Source: Arctopsyche grandis (Eukaryota > Arthropoda > Insecta > Trichoptera > Hydropsychidae). Taken from it: DNA of 64,000 nt. The DNA lies in assembly GCF_051622035.1 (NCBI RefSeq), contig NC_135360.1, forward strand, positions 186,001-250,000, in the 5' to 3' direction. The position numbers were made by a program, and so were the translations under genes. Positions 58,901 through 64,000 of this stretch are shown one piece after another; positions within the stretch are counted from its first letter, which is position 1, and every line of letters starts with the position of its first letter. The notes under the pieces are model-generated. The model had not been told where the DNA came from. It made no database searches and saw only the letters and a program-made list of their open reading frames with translations.

Positions 58901-60149
58901 AAACTCGCTAACCTTACCAAACCTATCCCAACCTAACATAACCATCACCGAAATCAAAGAATTCGATATTGCAAAAATATACACAAAACTCGCTAACCTC
59001 ACAAAACCTAACCCAACCCAACCTAACCGTCACCGAAATCAAAGAATTCGACATTGCAAAAATATACACGAAACTCGCTCACCTCACCAAACCTAACTCA
59101 ACCCAAACTAACCGTCACCGAAATCAAAGAATTCGACATTGCAAAAATAAACACAAAACTTGCAAACCTCACCAAACCTAACCCAACCTAGCCTAACTAT
59201 CACCGAAATAAAAGAATTCAACATTGCAAAAATATACACAAAACTCGCTTCCCTCACTAAACCTAACCTTACCTAACCTAACCATCACCGAAATCAAAGA
59301 ATTCGACATTGCAAAAATATACACGAAACTCGCTTCCCTCACTAAACCTAACCCAACCTAGCCTAACTATCACCGAAATCAAAGAATTTGACATCGCAAA
59401 AATATACACAAAACTCGCTTACCTCACCAAACCTAATCCAACCTAGCCCTACTATCACCGAAATAAAAGAATTCGACAATGCAAAAATATACACAAAACT
59501 CGCTTACCTCACCAAACCTAACCCAACCAAGCCTAACTATCACCGAAGTCAAAGAATTCGACAATGCAAAAATATACACAAAACTCGCTAACCTCACCAA
59601 ACCTAACCCAACCTAGCCTTACTCTAACCGAAATCAAAGAATTCGACATTTTAAAAATATACACAAAACTCGCTAACCTCACCAAACCTAACCCAACCTA
59701 GCCTAACTTTTACCGAAATCAAAGAATTCGACATTGCAAAAATATACACAAACCTCGCTTTCCTCATTTAACCTAACCCAACCTAACGTAAACATCACCG
59801 AAATCAAAGAATTCGACATTGCAAAAATTAAAATTAAACTCGCTCACCTCACCAAACCTTACCCAACCTAGCATTACTATCACCGAAATCAAAGAATTCG
59901 ACAATGCAAAAATATACACAAAACTCGCTAGCCTCACCAAACCTAACCCAATCTAACCTAACCATAACCGAAATCAAAGAATTCGACATTGCAAAAATAT
60001 ACACAAAACTCGCTTCCCTCACTAAACCTAACCCAACCTAACCTAACCATCACCGAAATCAAAGAATTCGACATTGCAAAAATATACACAAAACTCGCTT
60101 ACCTCACCATACCGAACCCAACCTAACCTAACCATCACCGAAATCAAAG

Positions 60150-63100
60150 AATTCGACATTGCAAAAATATACATAAAACTCGCTAACCTTACCAAACCTA
60201 TCCCAACCTAACCTTACCATCACCGAAATCAAAGAATTCGACATTGCAAAAATATACACAAACCTCGCTTACCTCATTTAACCTAACCCAACCTAACGTA
60301 AACATCACCGAAATCAAAGAATTCGACATTGCAAAAATTAAAATTAAACTCGCTAATCTCACCAAACCTTACCCAACCTATCATAACTATCACCGAAATC
60401 AAAGAATTCGACAATGCAAAAATATACACAAAACTCGCTAGCCTCACCAAACCTAACCCAATCTAACCTAACCATCACCGAAATCAAAGAATTCGACATT
60501 GCAAAAATATACACAAAACTCGCTTCCCTCACTAAACCTAACCCAACCTAACCTAACCATCTTCGAAATCAAAGAATTCGACATTGCAAAAATATACACA
60601 AAACTCGCTTACCTCACCAAACCTAACCCAACCTAGCCTAACTATCACCGAAATTAAAGAATTCGACAATGCAAAAATATACACAAAACTCGCTAGCCTC
60701 ACCAAACCTAACCGAATCTAACCTAACCATCACCGAAATCAAAGAATTCGACATTGCAAAAATATACACAAAACTCGCTTCCCTCACTAAACCTAACCCA
60801 ACCTAACCTAACTATCACCGAAATCAAAGAATTCGACATTGCAAAAATATACACAAAACTCGCTTACCTCACCAAACCTAACCCAACCTAGCCTAACTAT
60901 CACCGAAATCAAAGACATCTAAAATGCAAAAATATACACAAAACCCACTAACCTCACCAAACCTAACCCAACCTTACCTTTCCATCACCGAAATCAAAGA
61001 ATTCGACATTGCAAAAATTTACACGAAACTCGCTTACCTCACCAAACCTAACCCAACCTAGCCTAACTATCACCGAAATCAAAGAATTCGACATCGCGAA
61101 AATATACACAAAACCCACTTACCTCACCAAACCTAACCCAACCTTACCATACCATCACCGAAATCAAAGAATTCGACATTGCAAAAATATACACGAAACT
61201 CGCTCACTTCACCAAACCTTACTCAACCCAACCTTACCGACACCGAAATCAAAGAATTCGAGATTTTCAGATATTCACATAACTCGCTAACCTCACCAAA
61301 CCTAACCCAACCTAGCCTAACTATCACCGAAATCAAAGAATTCGACATTGCAAAAATATACAAAAAATTCGCTAACCTCACCAATTCTAACACAACCTAA
61401 CCTAACCATCACCGAAATCAAAGAATTTGACATTGCAAAAATATACATAAAACTTGCTTAACTCACCAAACCTAACGTAACCTAACTTAACCATCACCGA
61501 AATCAAAAAACTCGAGTTTTTAAGATTTACACAAAACTCACTAACCTCAACAAACCTAACCCAACCCAACCTAACCGTCACCGAAATCAAAGAATTCGAC
61601 ATTGCAAAAATATACACGAAACTCGCGTAACTCACCAAACCTAACCCAACCTAACCTAACCATCACCGAAATCAAAAAAATCGAGATTTTAAAATTTAAA
61701 CAAAACTCGCTTACCTCACCAAACCTAACCCAACCCAACCTTACCATCACCGAAATCAAAGAATTCGACATTGCAAAAATATACACGAAACTCGCGTAAC
61801 TCACCAAACCTAACCCAACCTAACCTAACCATCACCGAAATCAAAAAAATCGAGATTTTAAAATTTAAACAAAACTCGCTATCCTCACCAAACCTAACCC
61901 AACCTAACCTAACCATCACCGAAATCAAAGAATTCGACATTGCAAAAATATACACGAAACTCGCTTAACTCATCAAACCTAACCCAACCAACCTAACCAT
62001 CACCAAAATCAAAGAATTCGACATTGCAAAAATAAACACAAAACTTGCAAACCTCACCAAACCTAACCCAACCTAGCCTAACTATCACCGAAATAAAAGA
62101 ATTCAACATTGCAAAAATATACACAAAACTCGCTTCCCTCACTAAACCTAACCCAACCTAACCTAACCATCACCGAAATCAAAGAATTCGACATTGCAAA
62201 AATATACACGAAACTCGCGTAACTCACCAAACCTAACCTAACATAACCTAACCATCACCGAAATCAAAGAATTTGAGATTTTAAAATTTAAACAAAACTC
62301 GCTTACCTCACCAAAACTAACCTAACCTAGCCTAACTATCACCGAAATCAAAGAATTCGACAATGCAAAAATATACCCAAAACCCGCTAACCTCACAAAA
62401 CCTAACCCAACCTAGCCTTACTCTAACCGAAATCAAAGAATTCGACATTTTAAAAATATACACAAAACTCGCTAACCTCACCAAACCTAACCCAACCTAG
62501 CCTAACTTTTACCGAAATCAAAGAATTCGACATTGCAAAAATATACATAAAACTCGCTAACCTTACCAAACCTATCCCAACCTAACCTTACCATCACCGA
62601 AATCAAAGAATTCGACATTGCAAAAATATACACAAACCTCGATTTCCTCATTTAACCTAACCCAACCTAACGTAAACATCACCGAAATCAAAGAATTCGA
62701 CATTGCAAAAATTAAAATTAAACTCGCTAACCTCACCAAACCTTACCCAACCTAGCATAACTATCACCGAAATCAAAGAATTCGACAATGCAAAAATATA
62801 CACAAAACTCGCTAGCCTCACCAAACCTAACCCAATCTAACCTAACCATCACCGAAATCAAAGAATTCGACATTGCAAAAATATACACAAAACTCGCTTC
62901 CCTCACTAAACCTAACCCAACCTAACCTAACCATCACCGAAATCAAAGAATTCGACATTGCAAAAATATACACAAAACTCGCTTACCTCACCATACCGAA
63001 CCCAACCTAACCTAACCATCACCGAAATCAAAGAATTCGACATTGCAAAAATAAACACAAAACTTGCAAACCTCACCAAACCTAACCCAACCTAGCCTAA

Positions 63101-63330
63101 CTATCACCGAAATAAAAGAAATCAACATTGCAAAAATATACACAAAACTCGCTTCCCTCACTAAACCTAACCCAACCTAACCTAACCATCACCGAAATCA
63201 AAGAATTCGACATTGCAAAAATATACACAAAACTCGCTCACCTCACCATACCGAACCCAACCTAACCTAACCATCACCGAAATCAAAGAAATCGACATTG
63301 CAAAAATATACACGAAACTCGCTTAACTCA
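60150..63330. repeat. Distant copy of the 47.2-50.4 kb satellite block, minus one monomer
   Basis: 60244, 61009 and 61179 match 47264, 48029 and 48199 at offset 12980; from 61602 onward the offset is 12895 (61602/48707, 61771/48876, 63298/50403). The 85-bp change means one whole monomer, present near 48630-48700, is missing near 61.6 kb. Confidence 0.8.
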
Positions 63331-64000
63331 CCAAACCTAACCCAACCTAACCTAACCATCACCGAAATCAAAAAAATCGAGATTTTAAAATTTAAACAAA
63401 ACTCGCTATCCTCACCAAACCTAACCCAACCTAACCTAACCATCACCGAAATCAAAGAATTCGACATTGCAAAAATATACACGAAACTCGCGTTACTCAC
63501 CAAACCTAACCCAACATAACCTTACCATCACCGAAATCAAAGAATTCGACAATGCAAAAATATACACAAAACTCGCTAGCCTCACCAAACCTAACCCAAT
63601 CTAACCTAACCATCACCGAAATCAAAGAATTCGACATTGCAAAAATATACACAAAACTCGCTTCCCTCACTAAACCTAACCCAACCTAACCTAACCATCA
63701 CCGAAATCAAAGAATTCGACATTGCAAAAATATACACAAAACTCGCTTACCTCACCAAACCTAACCCAACCTAGCCTAACTATCACCGAAATCAAAGACA
63801 TCTAAAATGCAAAAATATACACAAAACCCACTAACCTCACCAAACCTAACCAAACCTTACCTTTCCATCACCGAAATCAAAGAATTCGACATTGCAAAAA
63901 TTTACACGAAACTCGCTTACCTCACCAAACCTAACCCAACCTAGCCTAACTATCACCGAAATCAAAGAATTCGACATCGCAAAAATATACACAAAACCCA

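Larger units (their letters stand above)
46067..64000. repeat. 85-bp satellite array, block S4 (about 211 monomers, runs off window)
   Basis: Same satellite, same orientation, continuing past the right edge. It starts in the middle of an AGATTTTAAAATTTAAAC-type monomer, which completes the one broken at 43622. It contains the 2459-bp duplication (48003-52920) and a related block at about 60.15-63.35 kb. No gene. Confidence 0.96.

Noticed and set aside
2602..64000. CENP-B box in the satellite monomer.
   Set aside because: TTCG occurs in each monomer, but the required downstream A and CGGG positions are absent on either strand.

Overview
The window looks like repeat-rich insect heterochromatin (subtelomeric or pericentromeric), and I see no ordinary host gene in it. 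An arthropod is indicated by three things: a BEL/Pao LTR retrotransposon, an R1-clade non-LTR retrotransposon, and a satellite whose monomer carries degenerate pentamers of CCTAA, the C-strand of the TTAGG telomere repeat used by most insects. I cannot assign the order or species.

Layout. 1-2601 is the 5' part of a minus-strand BEL/Pao element (copy 1) cut by the window edge. 2602-20367 is satellite block S1. 20368-26526 is a complete-looking minus-strand R1-clade element with both ORFs open, a 37-base poly(A) and a 14-bp target-site duplication. 26527-31003 is satellite block S2. 31004-38759 is BEL/Pao copy 2, with two 231-bp LTRs, a 5-bp target-site duplication and one 1540-codon ORF. 38760-43622 is satellite block S3. 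43623-46066 is a non-coding element with offset 14-bp inverted repeats and a 307-bp internal tandem array, resembling a Helitron2/HINE. 46067-64000 is satellite block S4. About 45 kb (70%) is one satellite family with a mean period of 84.8 bp, roughly 530 monomers.

The satellite is organised into higher-order repeats: a 4494-bp unit (53 monomers) from 10.2 to 20.3 kb, a 2459-bp unit (29 monomers) from 48.0 to 52.9 kb, and several multi-kilobase blocks repeated at a distance across the inserted elements. Each insertion is clean: removing it restores a monomer type found elsewhere in the array, so the array is older than the insertions.

The most interesting points are: (1) the monomer has a run of about seven CCTAA-like pentamers kept in 5-nt register; (2) the R1-clade element joins that run at CC|T and couples its two ORFs by an overlapping TAATG stop-start, as reported for the telomere-specific element SART1; (3) BEL copy 2 is young (LTRs differ at one base) and keeps one long ORF, but lacks the catalytic core of its reverse transcriptase; (4) the BEL leader has a 125-bp tandem repeat that differs by four units between copies, and the N-terminus of Gag shows a sharp cluster of differences; (5) the HINE-like element carries an ETS-type motif at about 150-bp spacing. 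All statements come from reading the sequence; no alignment or database search was run.
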